Source: Planctomycetaceae bacterium (lineage in GTDB: Bacteria; Planctomycetota; Phycisphaerae; Tepidisphaerales; Tepidisphaeraceae). Taken from it: a DNA stretch of 64,000 nucleotides. Position numbers and translations under genes: made by a program. The stretch is taken from positions 119,803-183,802 of the forward strand of contig JAIYCY010000024.1 of NCBI GenBank assembly GCA_027487775.1, read 5' to 3'. A model generated the notes under the pieces. That model made no database searches. It had not been told where the DNA came from and worked only from the letters and a program-made list of their open reading frames with translations. Positions 45,226-54,433 of this stretch are shown here, piece after piece; position 1 is the first letter of the stretch, and the number at the start of each line of letters is the position of its first letter.

Positions 45226-46515
45226 ATGAATCCCGCCGCATCATCCACTGACGCCCACACCCACTCGCCCGACGACACCCACACCGTCGATCCGCAGGCA
45301 CTGCTCCATCAGCTCAATACAACCTTCACCGATCATCCCCAAAACACCTCCAAACCCGATCGACTCGTCATCGCGCCCGGACGCGTCAATCTCATCGGCG
45401 AACACACCGACTACAACGACGGATTCGTCTGCCCCATGGCCATCGAACCCTCCGTCATCCTCGCCCTCCGACCCACCGATTCTTCCCGCGTACGCATCGA
45501 ATCCAGCCAGTTCCCCGGACAACGCGTCGAGTTCGACCTCACACAAAACATCACTCCAAACCCAGACCTGCATCACTGGAGCAACTACATCAAAGGAATG
45601 GCTGCCGAGCTCCTGTCCGCAGGCATACCGCTCACCGGACTCGACGCACTCATCGCCAACACCCTTCCGCCTGGCTCAGGACTCTCCAGCAGCGCAGCCA
45701 TCGAAGTCGGCACCGCACACGCCCTTCTCCACGCCTCCGGACAATCACTCGACGGTCGACGACTCGCCTCGCTCGCACAACGCGCCGAACACAACTTCCC
45801 CCAGGTCAAATGCGGCATCATGGACCAAATGATCGTCGCCAACGGCCGCGCCGGTCACGCAATGCTCCTGGACTGCAGAAACCTCGAAGCCAAATTCATC
45901 CCCGTCGATCCAGCAGAACTACGCGTCGTCATCGTCAACTCAATGCACAAGCACACCCTCGCCGCCGACGGGGACAGCCTCACCACGCCCGACGGCAAAG
46001 TCCATCGCGGCGCACCCTACAACATGCGACGACTCGCCTGCGAAACCGGCGTCGCCGCCATCGCCAAGCGTCACCCGTCCGTCCACGCTCTTCGCGATGC
46101 CTCGATCGCAATGCTCGACGAAGTACGATCCGAACTCACCGATCTCATCTACCGCCGATGCCGTCACGTCATCTCCGAAATCGATCGCTGCGTGAAGTTC
46201 GGTCAACTCCTCTCCGAACGACAATTCGAAAACGCCGGCCAACTCATGTTCGAAAGCCACCGCTCACTTCGTGACGACTACCAGGTCAGCACCGATCACC
46301 TCGACGCACTCGTCGATATCGCACGCAAGGTCCGGGGCGTCTACGGCAGCCGAATGACCGGCGCAGGCTTCGGCGGATGCACCGTCAGTCTCCTCCGACC
46401 TCGCGATGTCGATGCATTCAAAAACGCCATCCAAACCGGATACCAAGCACGCTACGGCATCACCCCACAAATCATCATCACCCGCGCCACCGACGGCGCT
46501 CGCGTCATCCCTTAA
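45226..46515 (+). CDS. galK: Galactokinase
   Basis: 429 residues, GHMP kinase that phosphorylates galactose at C1 with ATP in the Leloir pathway. Motif 1 GRVNLIGEHTDYNDGFVCPMAI is the galactokinase signature. Motif 2, LPPGSGLSSSAAIEVG, is the ATP-binding loop, and motif 3, MTGAGFGGCTVSLL, closes the fold. The catalytic aspartate is expected in CGIMDQMI. The N-terminal ~40 residues are somewhat longer than usual. No galT or galE is adjacent. Confidence 0.93.
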   Translation: MNPAASSTDAHTHSPDDTHTVDPQALLHQLNTTFTDHPQNTSKPDRLVIAPGRVNLIGEHTDYNDGFVCPMAIEPSVILALRPTDSSRVRIESSQFPGQRVEFDLTQNITPNPDLHHWSNYIKGMAAELLSAGIPLTGLDALIANTLPPGSGLSSSAAIEVGTAHALLHASGQSLDGRRLASLAQRAEHNFPQVKCGIMDQMIVANGRAGHAMLLDCRNLEAKFIPVDPAELRVVIVNSMHKHTLAADGDSLTTPDGKVHRGAPYNMRRLACETGVAAIAKRHPSVHALRDASIAMLDEVRSELTDLIYRRCRHVISEIDRCVKFGQLLSERQFENAGQLMFESHRSLRDDYQVSTDHLDALVDIARKVRGVYGSRMTGAGFGGCTVSLLRPRDVDAFKNAIQTGYQARYGITPQIIITRATDGARVIP

Positions 46516-46576
46516 TCCACACCCCCAAAAAACCACCCAACGCATCGATCAAATCCCACCTACGCGGATGTGGACC

Positions 46577-47599
46577 ATGAAAGACCTCCTGCACCGATTG
46601 ACGCGCGGCGAACACCTCAGCGCCGACGAAGCAGAAACAGCATTCGAGGCCATCATGACCGGCACCGCCGACCCGCTACAGGTCGCCGCCCTCCTCGCCG
46701 CCATGCAAACCAAACGGCCCAGCGTCGACGAAATCGTCGCCGCCGCCCGCGTCATGCGCAAGCACGCCACCCCCGTCGAAACCGATCTACCCAGACCCAT
46801 CCTCGACACCTGCGGAACTGGCGGTGACGTCAAAGGCACTTTCAACATCTCCACCGCAAGCGCCATCGTCGCTGCATCGTGCGGCGTACGCGTCGTCAAA
46901 CACGGCAACCGATCCGCCTCCAGCCGAAGCGGATCCGCAGACGTCCTCGAAGCACTCGGCGTCAACCTCGACACCACCCAACAGCAACGCGAAGCCTGCC
47001 TCAAACATGCCAATATCTGCTTCGCATTCGCCCGAACACATCACCCCGCCATGCGGCACGTCGCACCCATCCGACTCGCACTCGGCGTGCCCACCATCTT
47101 CAACCTGCTCGGCCCGCTCACCAACCCCGCCCACGCGGAACATCAACTGCTCGGCGTCTACTCACCCGCCATCGGCGCCCTTCTCGCAGACGCTCTCGCC
47201 CAACTCGGCACAGAACGCGCCTGGGTCGTTCATGGCACCGACGGACTCGATGAGCTTTCGACCATGGCCCCAAGCCGCATCTGGGACGTCACCGCAGGCC
47301 TCGTCAGCGAATCAACCCTCGACCCACGCGAACTCGACATCCCACGCGCCAGCCTCGCCGACCTCACCGTCGATTCACCCCAAGCCAGCGCCGCCAAAAT
47401 CCAAGCCGTACTCGCTGGCGATCGCTCGCCCGCGCATCGCGCCGCCCGCGACATCGTAAGACTCAACAGCGCCGCCGCACTCGTCGTCGCCGGCCTCGCC
47501 GACGACCTCGCCACCGCCCTACCCAAAGTCGATCTCGCCATCGACTCCGGCCAAAGCCAACGGACGCTCGAAGCGCTGATCGCTTCAAGCAAGTCGTAA
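46577..47599 (+). CDS. trpD: Anthranilate phosphoribosyltransferase
   Basis: 340 residues from ATG 46577 (MKDLLHRLTRGEHLS, the family's typical start); ATG 46568 is also possible. TrpD transfers phosphoribose from PRPP to anthranilate, the second step of tryptophan synthesis. Signatures seen are DTCGTGGD for PRPP pyrophosphate, the KHGNRSASSRSGSADVLEALG loop, and HPAMRHVAPIRLALGVPTIFNLLGPLTNPA. Length is normal. It lies 61 bp after galK with no other trp genes around; the convergent GT2 gene ends 15 bp downstream. Confidence 0.95.
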   Translation: MKDLLHRLTRGEHLSADEAETAFEAIMTGTADPLQVAALLAAMQTKRPSVDEIVAAARVMRKHATPVETDLPRPILDTCGTGGDVKGTFNISTASAIVAASCGVRVVKHGNRSASSRSGSADVLEALGVNLDTTQQQREACLKHANICFAFARTHHPAMRHVAPIRLALGVPTIFNLLGPLTNPAHAEHQLLGVYSPAIGALLADALAQLGTERAWVVHGTDGLDELSTMAPSRIWDVTAGLVSESTLDPRELDIPRASLADLTVDSPQASAAKIQAVLAGDRSPAHRAARDIVRLNSAAALVVAGLADDLATALPKVDLAIDSGQSQRTLEALIASSKS

Positions 47600-47614
47600 A
47601 GACTCAACGAGTCA

Positions 47615-48637
47615 TCAAGGCTTCTCTCGCAAAACCACCAGCGGCTTCGGGCTCAGGTGCGTCATCACGATGAACGCCGGGCGGCCGCGGACCTGTTCCA
47701 GAATCATCATCAGGTAACGACCCAGCACACCCACCGCCGCCACGATCGTCCCGCACAGAAACAGAATCGAACAAATGATGTCCGTGTAACCCGGCACAAT
47801 CTCGTGCCAGTAAAAAATCTTGATCAAAATCGAAACCACACCCGCCACAAAACTCGCCAACGCCAGCAACATCCCGCCCCAGAACGCCAGCTTGAGCGGC
47901 ACCGTCGAAAAATCGAACAACGCCTTCACACCCAACTTCAGCGACCTGCGAAATCCGAACGCCGGCTTCCCATGCAAACGCTCCGCCTGCTCGAACGGCA
48001 TCACCTCTTGCCTGAATCCCAGCGTCGGAATCAACCCACGTAAAAACTTCTCACGCTCAGGAATCAGATTCAATACATCCACAACTCGACGCGATAGCAA
48101 CCTGAAATCCGCCCCGCCTGGCACAATCTCACTGTCGGACAACAACACGAACAACCGGTAAAACGACCGCGAAAAAAGACCCTTGCTCCCGGAAACACTC
48201 GTGCTACGCACCATCTGAACCACATCAACGCCCTCGTCAAGCCGCGCAAGCATCCGGGGAATCTCCTCCGGCGGATGCTGAAGATCTGCATCCAGCGTGA
48301 TCACCGCGTCACCACGCGCGTGCGCCAGCCCCGCCTGCATCGCCGCCTGATGACCGAAGTTGCGACTGAATCGAAGCAGGCCAACCCAGATCCCCTGCGC
48401 ACGAAGCCCCTCGATCGCCTCCACACTCCCATCTCGCGATCCGTCATCAACCAGCAACACCTCCACAGACCAGTGCGGAATCGTCCGCGCCATCTTTGCC
48501 ATGCGATCAATCAGCACCGGAATGTTGGCCTCTTCGTTGTAAACCGGCGCAATCACCGTCACCGTGCGACGCGACCCTGATTGCACCTCATGCGCAATCG
48601 GCGCGGCGGAAGACGATGGATCAATTGAACTCGACAC
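47615..48637 (-). CDS. GT2 polyprenyl-phosphate glycosyltransferase with two C-terminal membrane helices
   Basis: 340 residues. GT2 fold of the DPM1/GtrB type, which loads sugars onto undecaprenyl phosphate. It has VIAPVYNEEANIPVLI, VLLVDDGSRDGS, the DxD-like VITLDADLQHPPEEIP, and a GGADFRLLSRRVVD acceptor region. Two transmembrane helices follow at about 235-260 and 270-295. Such enzymes supply the lipid-linked sugars used by GT-C transferases, and the window also encodes one at 37.1 kb, though the two are not adjacent. Confidence 0.88.
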   Translation of the reverse strand: MSSSIDPSSSAAPIAHEVQSGSRRTVTVIAPVYNEEANIPVLIDRMAKMARTIPHWSVEVLLVDDGSRDGSVEAIEGLRAQGIWVGLLRFSRNFGHQAAMQAGLAHARGDAVITLDADLQHPPEEIPRMLARLDEGVDVVQMVRSTSVSGSKGLFSRSFYRLFVLLSDSEIVPGGADFRLLSRRVVDVLNLIPEREKFLRGLIPTLGFRQEVMPFEQAERLHGKPAFGFRRSLKLGVKALFDFSTVPLKLAFWGGMLLALASFVAGVVSILIKIFYWHEIVPGYTDIICSILFLCGTIVAAVGVLGRYLMMILEQVRGRPAFIVMTHLSPKPLVVLREKP

Positions 48638-48713
48638 GACTTAACCTATCTATCGGCCGATTCGGGGTGCGATACCAGTCGCCAATCCATCATCGCTCAT
48701 ACCCTCACTTCGC

Positions 48714-49373
48714 TCATCGCGGCGGAAGGTCCGTCAGCAACTCTTGTCCGGGAAGCAACGCAGGCTTCTCATCAGGACTCAAACCCAACGCCTGACGATC
48801 CCTCGCCACCTGACGCACCATCTGGCATAGGGCACAGTTGGATTCATCGATCGCATGTCCGAGAAGAACCGGAAGCCTGCCCTGCCACGCCCGCGCGGGC
48901 GACTCCGCCACCGCTACAGCACTGAAAGGCCAATCGCGATCCTCGAAACGATCAAACGCCGGCACAAACGGAAACGTCTCCGCCGGGCTGAAGCTCACGT
49001 CGAAAAATCGACCCGCAGCCGACCGGTTGGACGCCCGCCAAGCCCCATAATGCGAAAGATAAAATCCGAGATTCGACTCAACACGACTCAGCCGTGCTTC
49101 AAGCCGCGCGATCTGCCCAAGTAACTTCTCATTCTCGGTCGCCAGCTCGTTCTTGCGATCCTGGGCCGCCTGAAGCTGGCGAAGCGTGTCTTCGAGCTGC
49201 TCACGAAGCTGTTCGGGCCGGGGATTCTGCGCATACGCGACATTGCCCGGAAGCCCGGCAAGAATCGCATAGACCCCAACGACCACGAGGATCGCCCGGA
49301 CCGCAGCAGGACATTGATGTAAAAATCGCTCTTGAACCACGCTCAAAGTCACCTGAATCGGATTGTGCGTCAC
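48714..49373 (-). CDS. Exported coiled-coil protein of unknown function
   Basis: 219 residues starting with GTG 49373. A hydrophobic segment (about 24-45, AVRAILVVVGVYAILAGLPG) ending AYA is a signal peptide. A coiled coil follows (about 55-100, QLREQLEDTLRQLQAAQDRKNELATENEKLLGQIARLEARLSR). The rest is a soluble domain with a CALC pair near residue 185. No family recognised. It diverges from the small membrane protein at 49.5 kb. Confidence 0.65.
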   Translation of the reverse strand: MTHNPIQVTLSVVQERFLHQCPAAVRAILVVVGVYAILAGLPGNVAYAQNPRPEQLREQLEDTLRQLQAAQDRKNELATENEKLLGQIARLEARLSRVESNLGFYLSHYGAWRASNRSAAGRFFDVSFSPAETFPFVPAFDRFEDRDWPFSAVAVAESPARAWQGRLPVLLGHAIDESNCALCQMVRQVARDRQALGLSPDEKPALLPGQELLTDLPPR

Positions 49374-49548
49374 GATCGCCCTTTAGGCAAACCGGCTAGC
49401 GCTTCCATCAACGGACCGCCAAGACCCTCCGACAAACACCATCGATCTTGCCAGCTCCGACCACGACACATTTTTCCCTTGCACGCCCGCGTTCCGGGGG
49501 TAGTCTTGCATACCTCAGAAGCGTCCGACGCAGATGGAGATGGAGAAA

Positions 49549-49815
49549 ATGCCCGAAAAGACCAACACCACCAGCCAATCCAGCCCGGCCAGCCCCGGCG
49601 CTCAACTCGCACCGTCGCGGTCCAATAACCGCATCGATCGACACATCGCCCGGGTCGGTCTGATCATCGGACTGATGCTTATTGCGGGGTGCTTTATCAT
49701 TCTGATGGGTGCCCAGCAAAAAGCGCCCGCCGCAAGTCAAACCCCCGCGCCCCACGATACTGCCTCCCCAATGACCGCTTCGCCCACGCCAGCTTCGCCT
49801 TCCGCTGCGAAATAA
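49549..49815 (+). CDS. Small single-pass membrane protein
   Basis: 88 residues from ATG 49549, preceded by GGAGATGGAG; the in-frame ATG at 49534 would lack a ribosome-binding site. A 25-residue polar N-tail precedes one transmembrane helix (about 36-54, VGLIIGLMLIAGCFIILMG), followed by a Pro/Ala/Ser/Thr-rich tail. Too small and low in complexity to assign. Downstream, 49850-49990 carries short imperfect repeats based on CCCAAAATCAACCC and TCAGGGCCC. Confidence 0.55.
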   Translation: MPEKTNTTSQSSPASPGAQLAPSRSNNRIDRHIARVGLIIGLMLIAGCFIILMGAQQKAPAASQTPAPHDTASPMTASPTPASPSAAK

Positions 49816-49984
49816 ACGCCCGCCACGCCCATCCGCCCCGGCGAGCCCTCTCGCAGACCCCAAGTCAACCCAGCCCCAAAATCAACCCAGACCCAAAATC
49901 AACCCCGCCTCGCACGCCAAATCGGCAAAGCCCGGTCTCTCAGGGCCCGTTCACTCAAAGCCCCGTCGCTCAGGGCCCGGTCAC

Positions 49985-50758
49985 TCAGGGTCGCGCCGCC
50001 ATCACCGCCGCCGTGCCATCGAATGGGCTCGGCGGAAGCGATGCCGGGGCGGGCAGGTCGATCCACGCCCGCATCAACTTCGCATGGTAAGTCATCTCCG
50101 CCGGCTCGAATCGCTTGAACGACTGCACGTGACCGTCCGCAAACAACACGTTATTACCCCGGCTGCCGTGCACGTTCAGCCCGCCTTGTCCCACCCCGCC
50201 GAACACGATCGCATCCTGCGTCGCGTCATCCTTGTCCGCATCGTCGAGCTGATATCCACTATCCCCAAACGGCGCCGGATAAAGCGACGCCTGCGTGCAA
50301 TCCCCACTCAATACAAACCGACTCGCCAATCGAACCTCACCGATCTTGAACGACCGACGACCCGTGCTCCACGAATAACGGGCCGCCAGGAAGTAATTGA
50401 TGATCCGGTCCTGCGGAAAGGACGGACAATTGTAAATCCGATCCGTCACCTTCGGAAAAACCTTCGCGTCCGAAAGCTGCTCCGTCCAAGCCGGCCCCGG
50501 CTGATCTTCGCCCGTGCCGTCCCCGTCGGCAGTATGCCAACCCGTCCACACCGGCATCGCCCCTTGATATCGCTGGGCATAATTGAACAAACCCACCCCC
50601 AGCTGACGCAACTGGCTCTGGCAGGTGATCAGCTTCGCCTGCTCACGAACACCCCGCATCGCGGGCAGCAAAAGCGACAGCAAGATCGCGATGATCCCGA
50701 TGACCACCAGCAGTTCGACCAGCGTAAACGCACGACAGACCATCCGATCGATTCGCAT
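49985..50758 (-). CDS. Type II pseudopilin-like protein with H-X9-DG motif
   Basis: 257 residues. The N-terminus [10 protein letters not shown] then [24 protein letters not shown] is a prepilin leader cut before Phe11, with Glu at +5. The mature part ([21 protein letters not shown]) and the [18 protein letters not shown] segment (the H-x9-DG motif) mark the planctomycete pseudopilin family related to DUF1559. Secretion-linked surface function is likely but undefined. It stands alone, unlike the operon-borne paralogue at 21.7 kb. Confidence 0.85.
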   Translation of the reverse strand: MRIDRMVCRAFTLVELLVVIGIIAILLSLLLPAMRGVREQAKLITCQSQLRQLGVGLFNYAQRYQGAMPVWTGWHTADGDGTGEDQPGPAWTEQLSDAKVFPKVTDRIYNCPSFPQDRIINYFLAARYSWSTGRRSFKIGEVRLASRFVLSGDCTQASLYPAPFGDSGYQLDDADKDDATQDAIVFGGVGQGGLNVHGSRGNNVLFADGHVQSFKRFEPAEMTYHAKLMRAWIDLPAPASLPPSPFDGTAAVMAARP

Positions 50759-50889
50759 CCATGTATTGTCGGCAAGACCCGGCGAGTGGCAATGACAAAT
50801 CGCCGCGGCTTGCGCAGAGTTCGCACGGCATTTTCAACGGAAGAACCCCGCCCCCAAACCCGATCAGAGAACGATCACGCAATCACAAA

Positions 50890-50931
50890 CACACGATCTC
50901 GCGCACACGATCTCGCGCACACGATCTCGCG
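50890..50931. repeat. Three-copy 14-bp tandem repeat
   Basis: CACACGATCTCGCG occurs three times without gaps at 50890-50903, 50904-50917 and 50918-50931, between a pseudopilin gene and the 3' end of a protein kinase gene. Non-coding. Confidence 0.93.
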
Positions 50932-50956
50932 TAGGCGTGCTCGGGAACCTGCGGAA

Positions 50957-51838
50957 TCACGCAACCGTATCTTCATTCGCTGCCACGGTGGTGATGTTCG
51001 GACGCGGATTCTTCGCGCGTTCGAGAATGTGCATCCCGATGTGCAGCTTGTTGATCATCGCGTCCATGTCCGCGGGACGCTTGCTCGGACGCGTCGAAAC
51101 GCATGCCATCACCAGATCGCTGACCACCTGCGGAACAAGCGGATTCAGCTGGATCGGGCTCGCGAAAAGCTCGTCTGCCAACAGCGCGTTGTCCCCGCCC
51201 TTTTTGTTCACCGTGTAAAGCGTCGGAATGTGCTTGCCGCATAGCGCCCAATACAGCGTCGCACCCAGATTAAAAACGTCCGTATGAACCGTCACAGGCT
51301 TGCGGGCTACCTGCTCCGGGGCGATGTAGTCCGGCGTGCCCTGAATACGCTCCTTCACAGTCCCCACCGCGCAACTCTGACCAAAATCAATCACCTTCAC
51401 CTCGCCGTTACGCGTGCGAAGAATGTTGTTCGGCTTGATGTCGCAATGCACATAACCCATCGTGTGCATCGCCTTCAATCCCTCCGCCGCCTGCACGAAC
51501 GTGTCCAGCGTCGACATCAAATCCGGCGGGGGCTGCACGTCGAGCGGAACCGCATCCACGTACTCCATCACCATGATCGCCTCGGTCACCTTCAGAAACA
51601 TCGTCTTCACGATCTTCAAATCCAGCGACCTACGCAGATTCGGATGCGAAAAGTTCTTCGAAATACTGTGCTCGGTCTCCATCTGCTCAATGAAACGCAG
51701 ATCCTTGTCGTTCTGACGCACAACATGCTTCACCGCAACGATTCGCCCCGTACGGGTATCGCTCGCGCGGTAAATCGTCGAACGCGCACCCTCACCGAGG
51801 CGCTCCAAGAGGTCGTAATGCAGGAGTCGATCTGGCAT
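50957..51838 (-). CDS. Hanks-type serine/threonine protein kinase
   Basis: 293 residues, essentially a lone kinase domain. Glycine loop LGEGARSTIYRA, catalytic lysine in VAVKHV, C-helix Glu in MEHSI/ETEHS, catalytic loop YVHCDIKPNN (HCD rather than HRD, with Asp and Asn kept), DFG in KVIDFGQS and APE in YIAPEQ. The missing arginine puts it with non-RD kinases, usually not controlled by activation-loop phosphorylation. No transmembrane helix or sensor domain follows, so it is probably cytosolic. It is monocistronic by context. Confidence 0.9.
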   Translation of the reverse strand: MPDRLLHYDLLERLGEGARSTIYRASDTRTGRIVAVKHVVRQNDKDLRFIEQMETEHSISKNFSHPNLRRSLDLKIVKTMFLKVTEAIMVMEYVDAVPLDVQPPPDLMSTLDTFVQAAEGLKAMHTMGYVHCDIKPNNILRTRNGEVKVIDFGQSCAVGTVKERIQGTPDYIAPEQVARKPVTVHTDVFNLGATLYWALCGKHIPTLYTVNKKGGDNALLADELFASPIQLNPLVPQVVSDLVMACVSTRPSKRPADMDAMINKLHIGMHILERAKNPRPNITTVAANEDTVA

Positions 51839-52359
51839 GACAGATTGTCCCGCCCGTTTCTCTTGTCGATGCCGTCGGCGGGCGGTGCCGACGCATCCAT
51901 AAGCTCAGACCGGCCGATGACGCGAAACAATGACGCGAATCGAATAATGGCAGGCCGTCCGAACAGCATTCTCCAGCGGGACAAACTTTCTCACGCTCAC
52001 GGGGTCTATTCGACCGAAGCGAACGCGTCGAGCAGGCGGATCCCATCAATCCCGACCCCTCAACAGACCATCATACGTTAGTTGACCTCTTCCGTCGATT
52101 CAAGCCAAACTCACTTACACATACAACCCCACTTTAGACAACCGTCCAACCTTCCATCCAACTCACACCACCAACTTCCTCGAAACAATTCCCTCCTGAT
52201 GATCCATTTCTTCCCTCTTGGGTGAAACCTTCCCGCAGGGTACAACGTTTTGTTCTTATACCAATCACTCGATAACAGTCCGCCCCGAAGGGCAGCATCG
52301 AATCGACCCCCAGTCAGACCAAACCCGCTTACCCCCAACACCAGCAAAGGACACGCAAC
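51839..52359. other. Divergent intergenic region
   Basis: 521 bp between the kinase start and the next exported-protein gene. Small frames here have no supporting features. The second half (52100-52350) is AT-richer and probably the promoter and leader of the gene at 52360, but no convincing box pair could be fixed. AAAGGA at 52346-52351 is that gene's likely ribosome-binding site. Confidence 0.4.
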
Positions 52360-54303
52360 ATGATCGACCTCTCCCCGTCAACGCTTCATCAACTCTCATC
52401 CCCCGACTCCCGCCCGACCTCCAGGGCTTCACAGGCAAAATCCACGCGACGCCGACTCTTCGCCTCCCTCGCCGCATGCGCTGCAATACTCGGCCTGCAA
52501 TCGGCAAGCTACGCGGACGTCCTGGCATCGCTCCCCTCCGGAACCAGCGCCCTCGTTCGCATCAAAAACCTCGCTCAAACCAGCGAGCGGCTCGGCACCC
52601 AACTCAAAGCCATGGGACTCACCGACTGGGAACGGAGCCTCGAAAATCCCCTCGACACCATCACCAAGCAGGCCGGCGTCGACGGACTCATCGACCCGGC
52701 CGGCGAAATCGCCATCGCGTTCGTCGAGGGAGATGGGGCCGCTGTCGATAAAGCCGTCGGACTCATCCCCGTCAAGGACTACAACGCCTTCGTCGAGGCC
52801 ATGACCAAAAACCTCTCAGGCAACAACCCCGAAGCCAAGCCCGCCGAAAAATCCGTCGACGACGCCGGCATCGTTCGCATCAAACCCCAACGCGGCGAAC
52901 CCATGTTCATCAACCAATGGGGCAACTACGCCGCCATCGGGGGCAGCGCCAAAGCCGTCACGCGACGCGACGGACCGGGACTCAAACTCGACGAATGGAC
53001 ACTCGCTCAACTCAACAACGCCGACATCGGCATCGCCCTGCTCGCCCAACGGATGAATCAGGCAGACCCCGATCGAATCAAAAACAGCATCAACGCCGCA
53101 GAACAAATGGCAGGCGGCGCGGGAGGACCTCTCGCTCAGTTCCGACAAATGTCGGCCATGGGATCCTCCATGATGGGCGGAACCTACGCAGGACCCGGCG
53201 TCGATGCACTGACACGCATCCTCCCCACACAACTCCCACGCGTCCTCGAAACCTTCATGCGCGACGCAGAATCCGCCGTCGCTGGCATCCGCTTCGACGA
53301 GGCAAACCTCAACATCACCCTCAAGTCCAAACTCGTCCCAGACTCCTACCTCGCCAAAACGCTCGGCTCGATCACGCCGCTCGAAGTCGATCCGATCAAC
53401 TGGCTCCCAGAAGACACCTACCTCTCAGTCTCGTCCTCCCGCATGTCCGCCGAAACATCCACGATCCTCGTCAACGACCTCATCGATCCGCTCCTTGAAA
53501 CACTCAAGGATTCACCCGACGACCTCGCACGCGTCCAACCCTACGTCGGACCGCTCAAAGAACTCCTCAAAGCCGGCGGACCCGTCGCCGCCGGCGTCCT
53601 GTCTCGACCCAACGACCCCGTCCTCTCCTCCCAAATCGTCTATGTCAGCCAGGGAGACGCCGCCGGACAAAAGAAAGCACTGCTCGACCTCTTCCGGGCC
53701 GATGAAAACGTCCTCAAACTCCCACCCACCACCACCGACAAACCCGCCCGACCCAATCGGCCCGCCCCTACCACCGAATTCACTTTCGGTGAAGCCGACA
53801 AAACCGTCGACGGCGTCGCCTTCGACACCATCAAAGTCGAAGTCAAACGCGCACGCGGACCCATGACCGGCGGACCCAGCCTCTTCCAACTCGCCGCCGT
53901 CGATAACAAACTCGTCGCGCTCATGAACGGCTCCGACGACCTCGCGTCACGCACTCTCGCTACCGTCCAACGCAACGAAAAACCCTACGGCAACATGACG
54001 CACATCCAAGCCACCGCAGAACTGCTTCCCAAAAACAGCCTCATCATCTCCTACGTCCAACCCGAAGAACTCATGGCCCTAGGCGTCGGCGTCGCACGCG
54101 ATCTGCTCGGATTCGACCCCAAAGTCGCCATCCCAACCCAACTCGATCCCATCGGAGCAGCCGTCAGCAGCCAGGACGGCGTCATCAGTATCGATGTCGT
54201 CATCCCCAGCGCCACCATCAACGAACTCAGCAACACCGCACGGAAAATCTTCAATAGCGTCGTGGGCGGAGGCGATCAGCCCCGCGATGACGGCGCGCTC
54301 TAA
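52360..54303 (+). CDS. Large exported protein of unknown function (DUF3352-like)
   Basis: 647 residues. An extended basic N-terminus leads to a signal peptide at about 30-52 (RLFASLAACAAILGLQSASYA), with cleavage after ASYA. The mature part starts DVLASLPSGTSALVRIKN and has repeated alpha/beta units (EIAIAFVEGDGAAVDKAVGLIPVKDYNAFVEAM, VAGIRFDEANLNITLKSK, SLIISYVQPEELMALG) reminiscent of DUF3352-type proteins. No catalytic motif is seen. AAAGGA stands eight bases before the ATG. A strong terminator follows at 54351, so it is likely a single-gene transcript and probably well expressed. Confidence 0.75.
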   Translation: MIDLSPSTLHQLSSPDSRPTSRASQAKSTRRRLFASLAACAAILGLQSASYADVLASLPSGTSALVRIKNLAQTSERLGTQLKAMGLTDWERSLENPLDTITKQAGVDGLIDPAGEIAIAFVEGDGAAVDKAVGLIPVKDYNAFVEAMTKNLSGNNPEAKPAEKSVDDAGIVRIKPQRGEPMFINQWGNYAAIGGSAKAVTRRDGPGLKLDEWTLAQLNNADIGIALLAQRMNQADPDRIKNSINAAEQMAGGAGGPLAQFRQMSAMGSSMMGGTYAGPGVDALTRILPTQLPRVLETFMRDAESAVAGIRFDEANLNITLKSKLVPDSYLAKTLGSITPLEVDPINWLPEDTYLSVSSSRMSAETSTILVNDLIDPLLETLKDSPDDLARVQPYVGPLKELLKAGGPVAAGVLSRPNDPVLSSQIVYVSQGDAAGQKKALLDLFRADENVLKLPPTTTDKPARPNRPAPTTEFTFGEADKTVDGVAFDTIKVEVKRARGPMTGGPSLFQLAAVDNKLVALMNGSDDLASRTLATVQRNEKPYGNMTHIQATAELLPKNSLIISYVQPEELMALGVGVARDLLGFDPKVAIPTQLDPIGAAVSSQDGVISIDVVIPSATINELSNTARKIFNSVVGGGDQPRDDGAL

Positions 54304-54350
54304 ACTGAAACTCCCCAAAGCCCATCCGCATCATCCATCCCGATCATCCA

Positions 54351-54386
54351 AGAGGTTCGAGCTCACCACTCGAACCTCTCTTTTTT
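54351..54386 (+). terminator. Rho-independent terminator
   Basis: AGAGGTTCGAG (54351-54361) and CTCGAACCTCT (54369-54379) form a perfect 11-bp stem with a 7-base loop, followed by C and six T (54381-54386). It ends the exported-protein transcript from 52360-54303. Confidence 0.92.
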
Positions 54387-54433
54387 GACAAGCCCGCATC
54401 CGAGCCTTCGATCACACCGCCCGCCGATCCGAA

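Noticed and set aside
52111..52347. 78-codon minus-strand frame upstream of the exported-protein gene
   Set aside because: Overlaps the expected promoter and leader, with no conserved features.
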